A stretch of 64,000 nt of DNA from an uncultured Acetatifactor sp. (GCA_910583845.1 CAJUAB010000002.1:124001-188000); one strand, 5' to 3'. Positions 52,331 to 62,109 are shown, counted from the stretch's first letter. Notes: generated by a model not told the origin, from the letters alone. Numbers and translations are program-made.

Positions 52331-52819
52331 ATGGCCAGATTCCGGTACCGGATGCAGAGCATTCTGGATATCAAACTGAAGATGGAGACCCAGGCCAAAC
52401 AGGAATTTGCCGCGGCCCAGATGCGTTTGAACGAGGAGGAAGAGCGGCTTGCGGCGCTGAGAGCGCGCAGAGACGGCTATGAGGACCAGGCCAGGAGACA
52501 GCTGATGGGCGCGCTGAACTGCCGGGATATGGCGGAGAACAAGGAGGCCATCCTGCGCATGGACGAATACATCGCCCTGCAGCATATCCAGATCCGGAAG
52601 GCGGAGGAAAAGGTGGAGCAGGCCAGGGTGAAACTGGCGGCGGTTATGATAGAACGCAAGTCTCATGAGACTTTGAAGGAGAAGGCTTTCGAGCAGTTCC
52701 TGATGGACGAGAAAAAACAGGAGAGCAAGGAAGTGGATGAGCTTACCAGCTATACATACGGTCAGCGGCGGAAGGAAGCGGCCGCTGTTGCGGAGCTGGC
52801 CTGCGCTTCGCGGGAATAG
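52331..52819 (+). CDS. fliJ: Flagellar export protein FliJ
   Basis: A 162-residue, almost wholly coiled-coil protein that activates FliI and escorts chaperones. The opening ARFRYRMQSILDIKLKMETQ is typical of FliJ. It starts four bases after fliI and is well placed in the usual fliH-fliI-fliJ order. Confidence 0.92.
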   Translation: MARFRYRMQSILDIKLKMETQAKQEFAAAQMRLNEEEERLAALRARRDGYEDQARRQLMGALNCRDMAENKEAILRMDEYIALQHIQIRKAEEKVEQARVKLAAVMIERKSHETLKEKAFEQFLMDEKKQESKEVDELTSYTYGQRRKEAAAVAELACASRE

Positions 52820-52926
52820 GGCAGACCTGGATGTTTCATATCCTGATACGGATTGACGCGGCAACACAGGCGCGGCCGGTGTTACACAGGGAAAAGGTAA
52901 GTATGACGGAATGGAGTTAAAGAGCG

Positions 52927-53802
52927 ATGGCGAAACAGGAAGATCCCAGACAGGTGGCAGTGAGAGCTGAGAAGGACCAGATAAAGAGTGATAAGAAACA
53001 GCTGAAGAGCGAGCAGAAGCAACAGAGAAAGGAAGCCAGGCGCCGGGCCAGGGAGATCGCGAAACGAGAGGATGAGCTGGCCGATGATGACGAGGGAGGC
53101 GGCTTCGGTACCCTGCTTGCCACAATTATGATTGTGATGGTATGGCTCGCTGTGATCCTGGTGATTATCAAGCTGGATGTGGGCGGGTTTGGCAGTAAGG
53201 TACTGACTCCGATTTTGCAGGATGTGCCGGTATTGAACCGGGTGCTGCCGGGCAATTCCATTCTGGAGACCAAGGACCTGGAGAGTTATGGCGGCTATAC
53301 CAGCCTGGTGGACGCGGTGGAGCAGATCCGGCAACAGGAACTGGAACTGGAGAGGCTGCAGACCGCTTTGAACGAGAAGGACGCGGAGATCGTGGAGCTG
53401 AAGGCCAATGTGGTGCGGCTCCAGGAATTTGAACAGAAGCAGCTGGATTTTCAGCGAATCAAGAATGAGTTTCTGGAGGAAGTGGTCTATGCGGAAAATG
53501 GGCCGGGGCCGGAGGGATTTCAGAAGTATTATGAGGCGGCCGACCCCTCCACGGCACAGCTGATTTACCGTCAGGTGATTGTACAACAGCAGGAGACCAA
53601 GGAGATTCAGGACTGGGCGGCTGCGTATTCTCAGATGAAACCCAAGCAGGCTGCGGCTATTCTGGAGAATATGAAGGATGATCTGGACGTGGCGGCCAGA
53701 ATATTGAAGACCATGGGGGCAGAGAGCAGAGGCGCGATTATGGGAGTGATGGATTCCGAACTGGCGGCAAAACTCACTAAATTAATGGAGCCCAAATCTT
53801 AA
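52927..53802 (+). CDS. MotE/YlxF-like flagellar protein with MgtE-N-type domain
   Basis: A 291-residue protein. Residues ~10-50 are extremely rich in Lys, Arg, Gln and Glu. A single membrane helix follows (FGTLLATIMIVMVWLAVILVII), then a long coiled coil (~105-165). The C-terminal helical domain (AAYSQMKPKQAAAILENM; DVAARILKTMGAESRGAIM) resembles the MgtE N-terminal domain. Proteins of this design sit between fliJ and fliK in Firmicutes (YlxF) and are related to MotE, a chaperone of MotC in other bacteria. A role in motor assembly is likely but not certain. Confidence 0.82.
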   Translation: MAKQEDPRQVAVRAEKDQIKSDKKQLKSEQKQQRKEARRRAREIAKREDELADDDEGGGFGTLLATIMIVMVWLAVILVIIKLDVGGFGSKVLTPILQDVPVLNRVLPGNSILETKDLESYGGYTSLVDAVEQIRQQELELERLQTALNEKDAEIVELKANVVRLQEFEQKQLDFQRIKNEFLEEVVYAENGPGPEGFQKYYEAADPSTAQLIYRQVIVQQQETKEIQDWAAAYSQMKPKQAAAILENMKDDLDVAARILKTMGAESRGAIMGVMDSELAAKLTKLMEPKS

Positions 53803-53896
53803 GTTATCCGGGTAAAATGACGATAAAAACAGTGTCTATTCATGGGGTGCGGACCGTGAACAGATATGACAATTATAAAGAAAGGAGGTAAAACAG

Positions 53897-55327
53897 ATGA
53901 CAAGTATACCTGCAAACGTACAAAACTTCCTGGCGGGAAGCAGGACCGGACAGCCAAAGACGCAGGCACCGGAATCCAAAGATGACTTCGGCAAGGTGCT
54001 TGACCGGCAGAAGACGGCGGCTCCCAAAGAGAAGCCCGCAGACACATCCAATCAGGTGAAGGCTTCCGGCAGTGATGCAGCCGGGACCCGGGAGCAGACA
54101 GAAGTTCCCAGAGAGGTAAACGGGGACGCACAGACAACGGACGGGAAAGTAAAAACGGAAGAGGCGGCTGTCGGACAGGGTCAGCAGGAGCAGACGGTGG
54201 AAGCAGTAAAGCAGCCTGTTGCAGAAGTCTCAGAAGGATCTTTGGACGGCGAGTTGTCCATCGAGGATCTGGAACAGATGATGGCGATCTTGCAGAGCGC
54301 TGTATTGCAGATCCGAGAGCTATTGATGCAGCAGCTGAATATCAGCCCCCAGGAGTTGGAGCAGCTGATGCAGAAGGAAGGTTTTACAGATCTGCAGCTG
54401 TTGCAGCCCAAGGTCGTGAATCAGTTGATTCTGGATGCCACAGGCGCGGAGGACTCCGTGGCGCTGGTCATGGATGAGAATCTTTATCATAGCCAGCAGG
54501 CTGTCATTCAGGGGTTTCAGGAAATCACCCGGGGGCTTGAGAGCTCACTGAAGGAGGAACTGAATCTGAAGGAAGAAGACGATCTGCCCAGGGCGCTGGA
54601 GGTACTGGAGAATGCTTTGAGCGGCAGGGACATGACGGCTATACCGGAGAGCGGAGCCGAGCCCCGGGGACTGTTTCAGGAAGACGGCCAGCCACAACAG
54701 GGAGGCCAGATGAAGCAGGACGTACAGGAGCGCGAAGGGGATCAGGGCCATGAGCACAGACAGGGTGCTGTAGGACAGATTTTCTATCAGAATTATACGT
54801 CTCAGGCACAGAGTCAGATGACGGCCCAGGCCGGCGCATCCACCGTGGGAGCGGGAGCCGCGTATGTCGAGATCCCGGAATCCCAGAGGGTTATGAACCA
54901 GATTCTGGACTATATGAAAGTTTCCATGAAACCGGAAGACACAGTGCTGAACATGCAGCTTCATCCGGAGAATCTGGGGACGCTTCACATCCAGATCACA
55001 GCCAGAGAAGGCATTATGACAGCACATTTCACGGCGTCGTCAGAGGCGGTCAAGTCAGTGCTGGAAACGCAGATGGTTGTGCTGAAGGAGAATCTTGAAC
55101 AGCAGGATATTAAGGTGGACGCAATTGAGGTCACCGTAGAGACACATCAGTTTGAGAGTAATCTGGAACAGGGGCGTCAGCGCGGTGAAGAAGAGTCCGG
55201 CAGGAGACCCAGACGGAGAAGACTGAATGTAGACAGCCTGGAGCCGGAGGAAGAACTGCCCCAGCCTGATCAGGTTCTCGCGGAAATGATGGCACAGAAC
55301 GGCAGTTCCGTGGATTATCTGGCCTGA
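53897..55327 (+). CDS. fliK: Flagellar hook-length control protein FliK
   Basis: A 476-residue export-gate ruler. The N-terminal two thirds are low-complexity and Gln/Glu/Thr-rich, as usual for FliK. The C-terminal ~120 residues are the substrate-switch domain (VLNMQLHPENLGTLHIQI; ASSEAVKSVLETQMVVLKEN). The end is Arg/Glu-rich. AAAGGAGG precedes the ATG. It lies between the MotE-like gene and flgD, as expected. Confidence 0.93.
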   Translation: MTSIPANVQNFLAGSRTGQPKTQAPESKDDFGKVLDRQKTAAPKEKPADTSNQVKASGSDAAGTREQTEVPREVNGDAQTTDGKVKTEEAAVGQGQQEQTVEAVKQPVAEVSEGSLDGELSIEDLEQMMAILQSAVLQIRELLMQQLNISPQELEQLMQKEGFTDLQLLQPKVVNQLILDATGAEDSVALVMDENLYHSQQAVIQGFQEITRGLESSLKEELNLKEEDDLPRALEVLENALSGRDMTAIPESGAEPRGLFQEDGQPQQGGQMKQDVQEREGDQGHEHRQGAVGQIFYQNYTSQAQSQMTAQAGASTVGAGAAYVEIPESQRVMNQILDYMKVSMKPEDTVLNMQLHPENLGTLHIQITAREGIMTAHFTASSEAVKSVLETQMVVLKENLEQQDIKVDAIEVTVETHQFESNLEQGRQRGEEESGRRPRRRRLNVDSLEPEEELPQPDQVLAEMMAQNGSSVDYLA

Positions 55328-55371
55328 CGGCATTCCAAGTTTTACAATATTGACAGGAAAGGAGCGGAATT

Positions 55372-56142
55372 ATGAGCTTAGTGGCACCGGTAAAAGACGG
55401 TAAGGTTGTGGAGACCAATTCGCAGAGTTCCATGGAAAAGGCCAAGAAGAGTTCCTCTGGCGGCATGGATAAGGAAGCGTTCTTACAGCTTCTGGTAGCG
55501 CAGATGAGGTATCAGGACCCGCTGGAACCCACATCCAACACGGAGTTTGTATCACAGTACGCGCAGTTCTCACAGGTGGAACAGCTGCAGAATATGGCAT
55601 TGGGCATGGATCTGCAGAGAGCCAGTTCGCTGGTGGGACAGCAGGTGAGAGTGAAATCCACCGACAGCAGCGGAGATACCAATTATGTGGAGGGTAAGGT
55701 AGATTATGTGGCCTACGAGGGCGGCAAGGCATTTCTGTCTATCAAAGGGGAACTGTATTCCATTGATGATCTGGACACCGTGGCAGACGCGGAGTATCTG
55801 GAAGCCTTCGATATAGCTCTTAAGTGGGTTACCGCCTTGAATAAGCTGCCCAGCGTGGCTACCATCTCTCTGGATGAGGCAGAGGAGATCGACAGGCTGA
55901 AGGAAGAATATGACAAGATGACGGATTACCAGAAGTCATTTATCGCCAGCGAGAAAGTAAAGGATCTGGAGGCTTATGTGGAAAGGCTTGCGGAAGTGCG
56001 CAAGACAGCCGAGGAGCTTGATAAGACGGAGAATGACAAGACGGAAGGTACGGAAGAATCCGACAAGACAGAGGGTACGGAGGAATCCGACAAGACGGAA
56101 GGCTCTGACAAGACAGAGGGTACGGATACAGCACAGGAGTAG
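55372..56142 (+). CDS. flgD: Hook cap protein FlgD with adhesin-like helical segment
   Basis: A 256-residue hook scaffold. Residues 30-80 are classic FlgD (MDKEAFLQLLVAQMRYQDPL; EFVSQYAQFSQVEQLQNM). Residues ~85-145 keep a short beta region. Residues ~150-212 instead read ALNKLPSVATISLDEAEEID then EEYDKMTDYQKSFI, which closely resembles the three-helix repeat of Gram-positive surface proteins. The tail (215-256) repeats KTEGTEESD units. The usual FlgD Ig/TTR-like C-terminal domains are not obvious. The N-terminal half makes the identity secure. Confidence 0.9.
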   Translation: MSLVAPVKDGKVVETNSQSSMEKAKKSSSGGMDKEAFLQLLVAQMRYQDPLEPTSNTEFVSQYAQFSQVEQLQNMALGMDLQRASSLVGQQVRVKSTDSSGDTNYVEGKVDYVAYEGGKAFLSIKGELYSIDDLDTVADAEYLEAFDIALKWVTALNKLPSVATISLDEAEEIDRLKEEYDKMTDYQKSFIASEKVKDLEAYVERLAEVRKTAEELDKTENDKTEGTEESDKTEGTEESDKTEGSDKTEGTDTAQE

Positions 56143-56204
56143 GTACCCATGCGGACAGAGTGTTCGAAGGCGCAGCTTTCAAGAAAGGATAAGGGAACGT
56201 TCAT

Positions 56205-56606
56205 ATGAGAATACAGGATTCCGAATTCCTGACTGCGCTGCAGCTGCAAGATTCGGCTACAGGCCAGAGAGGGCGGATAACACCCAGGCAGAACCTGACA
56301 GATGAGGGGTTTTCCTTTCAGGAGGTACTGCAGAAGAAGGTACTGACCGATGATAATCTGCGTTTTTCCAAGCATGCCAGTACGAGACTCAGACAGAGGG
56401 GGATTGATCTCACGGACGGGCAGCTGGAGAGACTGATGGACGGAACCAGAAAAGCCGGACAGAAGGGAATTAAGGATTCCCTGGTGATCGTGGATGAGTT
56501 GGCATTTATTGTGAACATTCCCAACAGCACAGTTGTCACGGCCATGGACAGCAAGGATGCAGTCGAGAACATATTTACCAATATTGACGGAGCCGTAATT
56601 ATGTAG
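56205..56606 (+). CDS. TIGR02530 flagellar operon protein
   Basis: A 133-residue protein of the family found between flgD and flgE in Clostridia and Bacilli, of unknown function. The core LRFSKHASTRLRQRGIDLTD and LAFIVNIPNSTVVTAMD are its hallmarks. The N-terminal ~45 residues look disordered. AAAGGA precedes the start. It is likely a hook-assembly helper, inferred only from position. Confidence 0.9.
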   Translation: MRIQDSEFLTALQLQDSATGQRGRITPRQNLTDEGFSFQEVLQKKVLTDDNLRFSKHASTRLRQRGIDLTDGQLERLMDGTRKAGQKGIKDSLVIVDELAFIVNIPNSTVVTAMDSKDAVENIFTNIDGAVIM

Positions 56607-56739
56607 CCGGACCTTAACGGAGGCGAGTATCTCCCGATTGATAGAAGGAGAAAGCTCTGCCCGCGTACCGCAGTCTAATCTGCGGCGCGCGGGCGGGGTA
56701 TACGGCCAGTCACCAAATGAAGCAGGAGGTCACTTAACT

Positions 56740-58584
56740 ATGATGAGATCACTTTTTTCTGGTGTATCCGGACTTAAGACACACCAGACCAGAATGGATG
56801 TTATCGGTAACAATATCGCCAATGTCAATACTACGGCGTATAAGTCCAGTTCCATGACATTCAACGCGCTGATGAGCCAGACCACAAAGAGGGCCAGCGG
56901 TCCCAATGCGCTCACCGGCGTGGCCGGCACCAATGCCAGGCAGATCGGTCTTGGTGTAAAGGCCGGCGCTATCAACACCAATATCACGGGACAGGGCTCC
57001 GCCCAGTCCACAGGGAATCCCTTTGACATTATGATTACCGGCGAGGCGTTTTTTGTCGTAAATAACGGTGTGTCCAACTATTTTACCCGGGATGGTTCCT
57101 TCTATGTGGATGGAGCCGGAAATCTGGCCATGACCAGCACGGGCTACAATGTCATGGGCTGGCAGGTGGACCCCGATAATCCGGGCAGCATCAAGCAGGA
57201 TACGGTGACAGCGCTGCGAATCATGAATCAGGTCAATATGACCTATCCTCCCGAGGCTACGTCGGAAGCCATTATAAGCGGCGTGATTGACAGTAATGAC
57301 ACCAACGTGACCAGCATCAGCGGTAAGTCGATCAATCTGGGCTTCTATGACGCGCTGGGTTACTATTATACCGCCAAGCTGGTGATGAAGCAGTCCGACA
57401 ATCCCCACCAGTTCAGTCTGGAGCTGGATCGGATTGTGGATTCCAACAACAAGGAAATTGAAGATCTGGAGGGCAAAAAATTTGATGTCAAGGAGCTTGT
57501 GAAGCTGTCGGAGAGCAACCGCCAGCAGGCCAAGAAGACTACGATCGGTATGGATAGCGCATCATATAAATGGACTGTGAATGCGAATGGAGATTCTGTT
57601 TTACAGGATACGGACGGCAGGACATTGGCAAATCTGTCAACAATGTTTACTGTAGACGGCAAGTTTGTGGCCATGAATACGGAGAATGTTCCAGAGGTAC
57701 CTGCGGACGCTACGGCAGGAACAGACGCGATACCCGCAATCACGGTAGCCCAGGCGCTGGATAATATTGCCAAGGCATATAATTATGGAGGGTCCACGGA
57801 CGAATTTCTGAAGCTGGCCAAGATTGATGAGGTCGCTTCGGCGACAGCGGGGACGGATGTGTACAGTTCAATGGAAACGTTGTTGTACAATCTGGGCGGT
57901 AATCTGAAGCAACAGGCCGCGGGGGGAACGCTCACTCAGCCTGCGCTGAGGATCCCCACTAATGATGATTCCACCGATCAGCTGGACGGTCGCCTGTTTG
58001 ACGGTATTCTCGTGGACTATAACCCGGACACGGGTGTGTTTAACGGCTTGAACGGCGCCGGTCCCACCAATACCAGCTTTACTCTGAACCTGAGCGCGCT
58101 GGGCGGCAATTTCTCCAACATAACGGTGGATATGTCCACGAGCTCCAACTATGACAAGAAAGGGACATCTACCATAAATGCCAGCAGAGGAGATCTGGAG
58201 GGCTTGGGCGAGGGGCGTCGGCTGGGCGAGATGATCGGCATTACCATCCAGGACAATGGTATGATCTATGCTTCCTATGACAGCGGTATGTCCAGACTGC
58301 TCGGCCAGATTGCCACGGCTATGTTCGCCAATGCCTCCGGCCTTGAGAAGAGCGGCGATAATCTGTATTCCGCTACTCTGAACTCCGGTGAATTCAATGG
58401 CATAGGCGTGGATATCACTTCCGATGGCGGCTATATGACCACCGGCCAACTGGAGATGAGTAATGTGGATTTGTCCTCTGAGTTTACGGAGATGATCACC
58501 ACGCAGAGAGGATTCCAGGCCAACAGCCGTATTATTACTGTATCTGATACAATGCTGGAGGAGCTGACCAACCTGAAGAGATAA
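56740..58584 (+). CDS. flgE: Flagellar hook protein FlgE
   Basis: A 614-residue hook subunit. The N-terminus MRSLFSGVSGLKTHQTRMDV with VIGNNIANVNT and the C-terminal EMITTQRGFQANSRIITVSD helix form the coiled core; the variable surface domains lie between. Two ATG codons at 56740 and 56743 follow AGGAGGT; the frame is open a further 34 codons upstream with no site. Its length is at the upper end for FlgE, with the extra residues in the middle domain. Confidence 0.96.
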   Translation: MMRSLFSGVSGLKTHQTRMDVIGNNIANVNTTAYKSSSMTFNALMSQTTKRASGPNALTGVAGTNARQIGLGVKAGAINTNITGQGSAQSTGNPFDIMITGEAFFVVNNGVSNYFTRDGSFYVDGAGNLAMTSTGYNVMGWQVDPDNPGSIKQDTVTALRIMNQVNMTYPPEATSEAIISGVIDSNDTNVTSISGKSINLGFYDALGYYYTAKLVMKQSDNPHQFSLELDRIVDSNNKEIEDLEGKKFDVKELVKLSESNRQQAKKTTIGMDSASYKWTVNANGDSVLQDTDGRTLANLSTMFTVDGKFVAMNTENVPEVPADATAGTDAIPAITVAQALDNIAKAYNYGGSTDEFLKLAKIDEVASATAGTDVYSSMETLLYNLGGNLKQQAAGGTLTQPALRIPTNDDSTDQLDGRLFDGILVDYNPDTGVFNGLNGAGPTNTSFTLNLSALGGNFSNITVDMSTSSNYDKKGTSTINASRGDLEGLGEGRRLGEMIGITIQDNGMIYASYDSGMSRLLGQIATAMFANASGLEKSGDNLYSATLNSGEFNGIGVDITSDGGYMTTGQLEMSNVDLSSEFTEMITTQRGFQANSRIITVSDTMLEELTNLKR

Positions 58585-58620
58585 TCTGATTTTTCTGTAG
58601 GTGAAAATAAATAAGTACGC

Positions 58621-58657
58621 AAAGGGGTTGTGTACCACATACGGCGCACACCCCTTT
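58621..58657 (+). repeat. Hairpin between flgE and flbD
   Basis: AAAGGGGT (58621-58628) pairs with ACCCCTTT (58650-58657), with further imperfect pairing of TGTG and CACA. There is no U-run. It could trim or stabilise the transcript after the abundantly needed hook gene. Confidence 0.45.
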
Positions 58658-58685
58658 GAGCTGTGTCATAAAGGGAGCAGACAGT

Positions 58686-58874
58686 ATGATCGAAGTGACC
58701 AGATTAAACGGACAAAAAATTCTTGTTAATCCGGATTTGCTGGAAATAGTGGAAGAAACGCCGGATACGGTGGTCACACTAACAACTGGAAAAAAAATAA
58801 TTGTAAAAGAAAGTAGACAAGAGATAAAAAATTTAGTAAAATCATATAGACGGGATATTTTTGCGGCTCCATAA
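58686..58874 (+). CDS. flbD: FlbD/SwrD family flagellar protein
   Basis: A 62-residue protein of the FlbD (SwrD) family. It opens with MIEVTRLNGQKILVNPDLLE and has PDTVVTLTTGKKIIVKES. In Bacillus subtilis SwrD raises flagellar power, apparently through the stators. It sits directly before motA, in line with that role. AAGGGAG precedes ATG 58686. Confidence 0.93.
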   Translation: MIEVTRLNGQKILVNPDLLEIVEETPDTVVTLTTGKKIIVKESRQEIKNLVKSYRRDIFAAP

Positions 58875-58902
58875 ATTTTACATAAAAGGTTAGGTGGTTA
58901 TC

Positions 58903-59691
58903 GTGGACATAGCTTCTCTTATTGGATTAATAATGGGTTTCCTGATGCTGGTATATGGTATTATTTCCAACCATGCGGACGTGATGACCTATTTGAACTT
59001 CCCTTCGGCAATTATCACTTTCGGAGGTGCGATCTTTGCGACAATGCTCAGTTATTCCATGCAGGATTTCCTGAACAGCATGAAGAGCATCAAACTTGTT
59101 TTCAAGACTTCGGCCATGAACACATCGGAGATGATCAAGAGTATCATAGATCTGTCCAATGTGGCCCGTAAAGAAGGTCTGCTGTCTCTGGAAGAGGCGG
59201 CGGCGGATCTGGATGAGCCCTTTCTGAAAAAGGGGATTCTGCTGATCGTGGATGGTACGGACCCGGATCTGGTGAGAGGAATCATGGAGACAGAACTGGT
59301 GAGTGTCGAGGCCAGACATAAGACAGTTATCGGTTTCTGGGAGGCGTTGGCTTCCATGGGCCCTGCCTGGGGTATGATCGGTACGCTGGTAGGTCTGGTA
59401 AACATGCTGAATAATATGAGCGATCCCAGCAGGATTGGCGGAGATATGGCTGTGGCGCTGATCACCACCCTGTACGGTTCGGTTCTGGCTAACTGGCTGT
59501 GTACGCCTGTGGCAGGAAAGTTAAAGGCGCAGAATGCCCAGGAGATGCAGCAGAAGGAGATTATGGTAGAGGGGCTTCTGTCTATTCAGGCAGGAGAAAA
59601 TCCCCGCGTCATTGAAGAGAAACTTAAGTCCTTCATGGCTCCGAAAGACAGGACGACAGAAGGTGAAGAAGAGGCAGGGGGTGAGGAGTAA
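58903..59691 (+). CDS. motA: Flagellar stator protein MotA
   Basis: A 262-residue proton or sodium channel subunit with four membrane helices. The cytoplasmic region holds VARKEGLLSLEEAAADLDEP and DGTDPDLVRGIMETEL; the third helix has the conserved Pro in GPAWGMIGTLVGLV. The start is taken as GTG 58903, because AGGTGG lies five bases upstream and MDIASLIG is the usual beginning; GTG 58894 is less well placed. It overlaps motB by one base. Confidence 0.96.
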   Translation: MDIASLIGLIMGFLMLVYGIISNHADVMTYLNFPSAIITFGGAIFATMLSYSMQDFLNSMKSIKLVFKTSAMNTSEMIKSIIDLSNVARKEGLLSLEEAAADLDEPFLKKGILLIVDGTDPDLVRGIMETELVSVEARHKTVIGFWEALASMGPAWGMIGTLVGLVNMLNNMSDPSRIGGDMAVALITTLYGSVLANWLCTPVAGKLKAQNAQEMQQKEIMVEGLLSIQAGENPRVIEEKLKSFMAPKDRTTEGEEEAGGEE

Positions 59692-60533
59692 TGGCGAAAC
59701 GTAAGCCGGAAGATCCGCCTGCGGGGCTGGCGCCGTGGATGGCGACGTTCAGCGATCTGATGAACCTGCTGTTGTGTTTCTTTGTGCTGCTGTTTTCCAT
59801 GTCATCCATCAGTGAGGAGAAATACAACCAGTTTGTCGCGTCCATGTCCTCCGCGTTCAGCATTCTGGACGGAGGAGCTACCGCCATCGGGGACGGCATT
59901 CTGATCAGCAATGGCGTGAGTCAGCTGAACGAACTGGATGAATACATCAACAGTACGGGTAAAAATGCGGACAGCGATACGGACTCCGATCAGTTTGAAC
60001 AGTTCGAGGCCGCAGGTGATGCCATGGAAGAAATGTATAAGAAGGTACAGGATGCCATAGATGAGAAGAATCTGAAAGAAAACGAAGAGACGGTGGAGCG
60101 CATTGTGGAAGTTGTCAACGAAGGCAATCTCGGGGAGCAGATTGAGGTGAATTTCACCTCAGAGTATATTACGCTGTCATTGAAGGGAGCTTTTCTCTTT
60201 GACTCAGGCAAGGCAACGATCAAGCAGGAAGCCTATCCGGCGCTGGAACGGGTCGGACAGATTCTGGAGCGGTATGCGGGGGGGATCATTGAAATCGAAG
60301 GCCATACGGACAATGTGCCCATGCACAGCGCGCAATATGCCAACAACAATGAACTGAGCAGTGCCAGGGCTTTATCCGTGTTTGATTATCTGCTGGACAA
60401 TACGACTCTGGACCCGGCGCTGATCAAGCATTCCGGCAGAGGAGAATATGTGCCAGTGGCCGACAATGGAACAGATGCCGGCAGAGCGAAGAACAGAAGG
60501 GTTGAGATCAGAATTTACAATCCACCTGTTTAG
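59691..60533 (+). CDS. motB: Flagellar stator protein MotB
   Basis: A 280-residue protein with an N-terminal membrane helix bearing the essential ion-binding Asp, D22 (FSDLMNLLLCFFVLLFSMSS). An acidic plug/linker and a C-terminal OmpA-like peptidoglycan-binding domain (EIEGHTDNVPMHS; LSSARALSVFDYLL) follow. It is coupled to motA by an ATG overlapping the stop. Confidence 0.97.
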   Translation: MAKRKPEDPPAGLAPWMATFSDLMNLLLCFFVLLFSMSSISEEKYNQFVASMSSAFSILDGGATAIGDGILISNGVSQLNELDEYINSTGKNADSDTDSDQFEQFEAAGDAMEEMYKKVQDAIDEKNLKENEETVERIVEVVNEGNLGEQIEVNFTSEYITLSLKGAFLFDSGKATIKQEAYPALERVGQILERYAGGIIEIEGHTDNVPMHSAQYANNNELSSARALSVFDYLLDNTTLDPALIKHSGRGEYVPVADNGTDAGRAKNRRVEIRIYNPPV

Positions 60534-60561
60534 TATAAAGAAGAAAGGGACGGTTTTTGCG

Positions 60562-61086
60562 ATGAAGAAGAATTTACTGTCAGTTTTGGTGCTGGCCCTT
60601 GTGCTGGTAAATGTGATCTTGTCAGCGGTGATGATGTTCAGTGTCCTGAGCACCAACAAGAAGACAGCGGCACTGGTAAACAGTGTGGCGTCCATCTTAA
60701 GTCTGGAGCTGGAGCAGCCCGGGGCCGAAGAGGAGCAGGAAGTGCCTATGTCCGATCTGGCTTTCTGGAATCTGGAGGGCAAGATGACCATTCCGCTCAG
60801 CAATGCGGAGGGGGATGAAAAACCTCATTATCTTGTGCTTGAGGGGATAGCCATCTCCATGAACACCAAGGAAAAAGGGTATAAGACCTATGGCGAGGAT
60901 GTGGTGGCCGGATCTTATGCCAGTGTGATCAAGGACACGATCACCAGTGTAGTGAGCGGGCATACGGTTGATGAGTGCAACAATAACTTTGAGGAGATCA
61001 GAAAAGAGATTCTGGAGGGCGTGAAAGCTCTGTTTGACAAGGATTTCATTTACAGTGTGGCCATAAGCAGCAGACAGACACAGTAA
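60562..61086 (+). CDS. fliL: Flagellar basal body-associated protein FliL
   Basis: A 174-residue single-pass membrane protein (LLSVLVLALVLVNVILSAVMMF) with a periplasm-facing domain of the FliL type (EILEGVKALFDKDFIYSVAIS at the end). FliL surrounds and stabilises the stators. It lies between motB and fliM as expected. Similarity is weaker than for its neighbours, so the call leans partly on position. Confidence 0.82.
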   Translation: MKKNLLSVLVLALVLVNVILSAVMMFSVLSTNKKTAALVNSVASILSLELEQPGAEEEQEVPMSDLAFWNLEGKMTIPLSNAEGDEKPHYLVLEGIAISMNTKEKGYKTYGEDVVAGSYASVIKDTITSVVSGHTVDECNNNFEEIRKEILEGVKALFDKDFIYSVAISSRQTQ

Positions 61087-61128
61087 TCGCCTCCGTCAGA
61101 AGGTAGAGCAGACTGGAGGTGAGAAGAT

Positions 61129-62109
61129 TTGGGCGAGGTATTATCGCAAAACGAAATAGACAACCTGCTGGCGGCGCTGTCGGCAGGTGAACTGGATGTA
61201 GATAAAATACAGGATGAAGAAGAAAAACAGGTTAAGAATTATGACTTTAACCGGCCGGCCAAGTTTTCCAAGGAGCATCTGCGGACGTTGGAAATCATTT
61301 ATGAGCATTATGGCAGGTTGATTTCCACTAATTTGCCGGTATATCTGCGAAAGAATGTGCAGATATCGGTGTCCAGTTCCGAGACGGTTACTTTTTCGGA
61401 ATTTATCAATGCGTTATCCAATCCGGTTATATTGGGGATATTGAACTTTCAGCCCCTTAATGGTAATATAATTATTGAGTTATCCACAAATCTGGGGTAT
61501 GCTATGATTGACCGCATGCTGGGAGGCAGCGGCGCACCACTTGAGAAGAGCAGGGGTTTTTCGGAGATCGAGATGACGATCATCGAAAAAATGATGGTTC
61601 TGTTTACTCAGCTGATGCGTGATCCCTGGAAAAATGTAATCGAGATATCACCTATGTTGAGCAGACTGGAGACCAACCCTCAGTTTGCCCAGATAGTGAC
61701 CCCCACGGATATGACGGCCATTGTCACGCTGAATATGAAAATTGGCGATGTGGAGGGATATATCAATATCTGTCTTCCTTTTCCTACGTTGGAAGACATC
61801 ATGGATAAGCTGAATACCAAGTACTGGTATTCAACCATGCAGGAGAACAGGGACCAGAATTATGAGGAATATATTGAGGCTTTGATCCGTAAGGTAGATA
61901 TACCTGTGAAAGCGGTTCTTGGCAAGAGCAGTATTTCCGTATCGGATTTTCTGGGCCTGCAGGTGGGTGATTGTATCCGGCTGAATACCAAGGTAGACAG
62001 CGAGATGGATGTATATGTAGGAAATATTAAAAAATTTACAGCACTCCCCGGCGCAAGCAACGATGCTTATGCGGTGCGTGTTACCACGGTAATCCATGAG
62101 GATGATTAA
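61129..62109 (+). CDS. fliM: Flagellar motor switch protein FliM
   Basis: A 326-residue C-ring protein. The N-terminal LSQNEIDNLLAAL is the CheY-phosphate docking peptide. The middle domain is CheC-like (GGSGAPLEKSRGFSEIEMTI) and the C-terminal SpoA domain binds FliY. The start codon is TTG at 61129, backed by GGAGGTGAG. Confidence 0.97.
   Translation: MGEVLSQNEIDNLLAALSAGELDVDKIQDEEEKQVKNYDFNRPAKFSKEHLRTLEIIYEHYGRLISTNLPVYLRKNVQISVSSSETVTFSEFINALSNPVILGILNFQPLNGNIIIELSTNLGYAMIDRMLGGSGAPLEKSRGFSEIEMTIIEKMMVLFTQLMRDPWKNVIEISPMLSRLETNPQFAQIVTPTDMTAIVTLNMKIGDVEGYINICLPFPTLEDIMDKLNTKYWYSTMQENRDQNYEEYIEALIRKVDIPVKAVLGKSSISVSDFLGLQVGDCIRLNTKVDSEMDVYVGNIKKFTALPGASNDAYAVRVTTVIHEDD

Noticed and set aside
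51512..53125. 537-codon minus-strand frame opposite fliI and fliJ
   Set aside because: It crosses two conserved flagellar genes, lacks a start signal and is His/Leu-rich in the way of antisense shadows.
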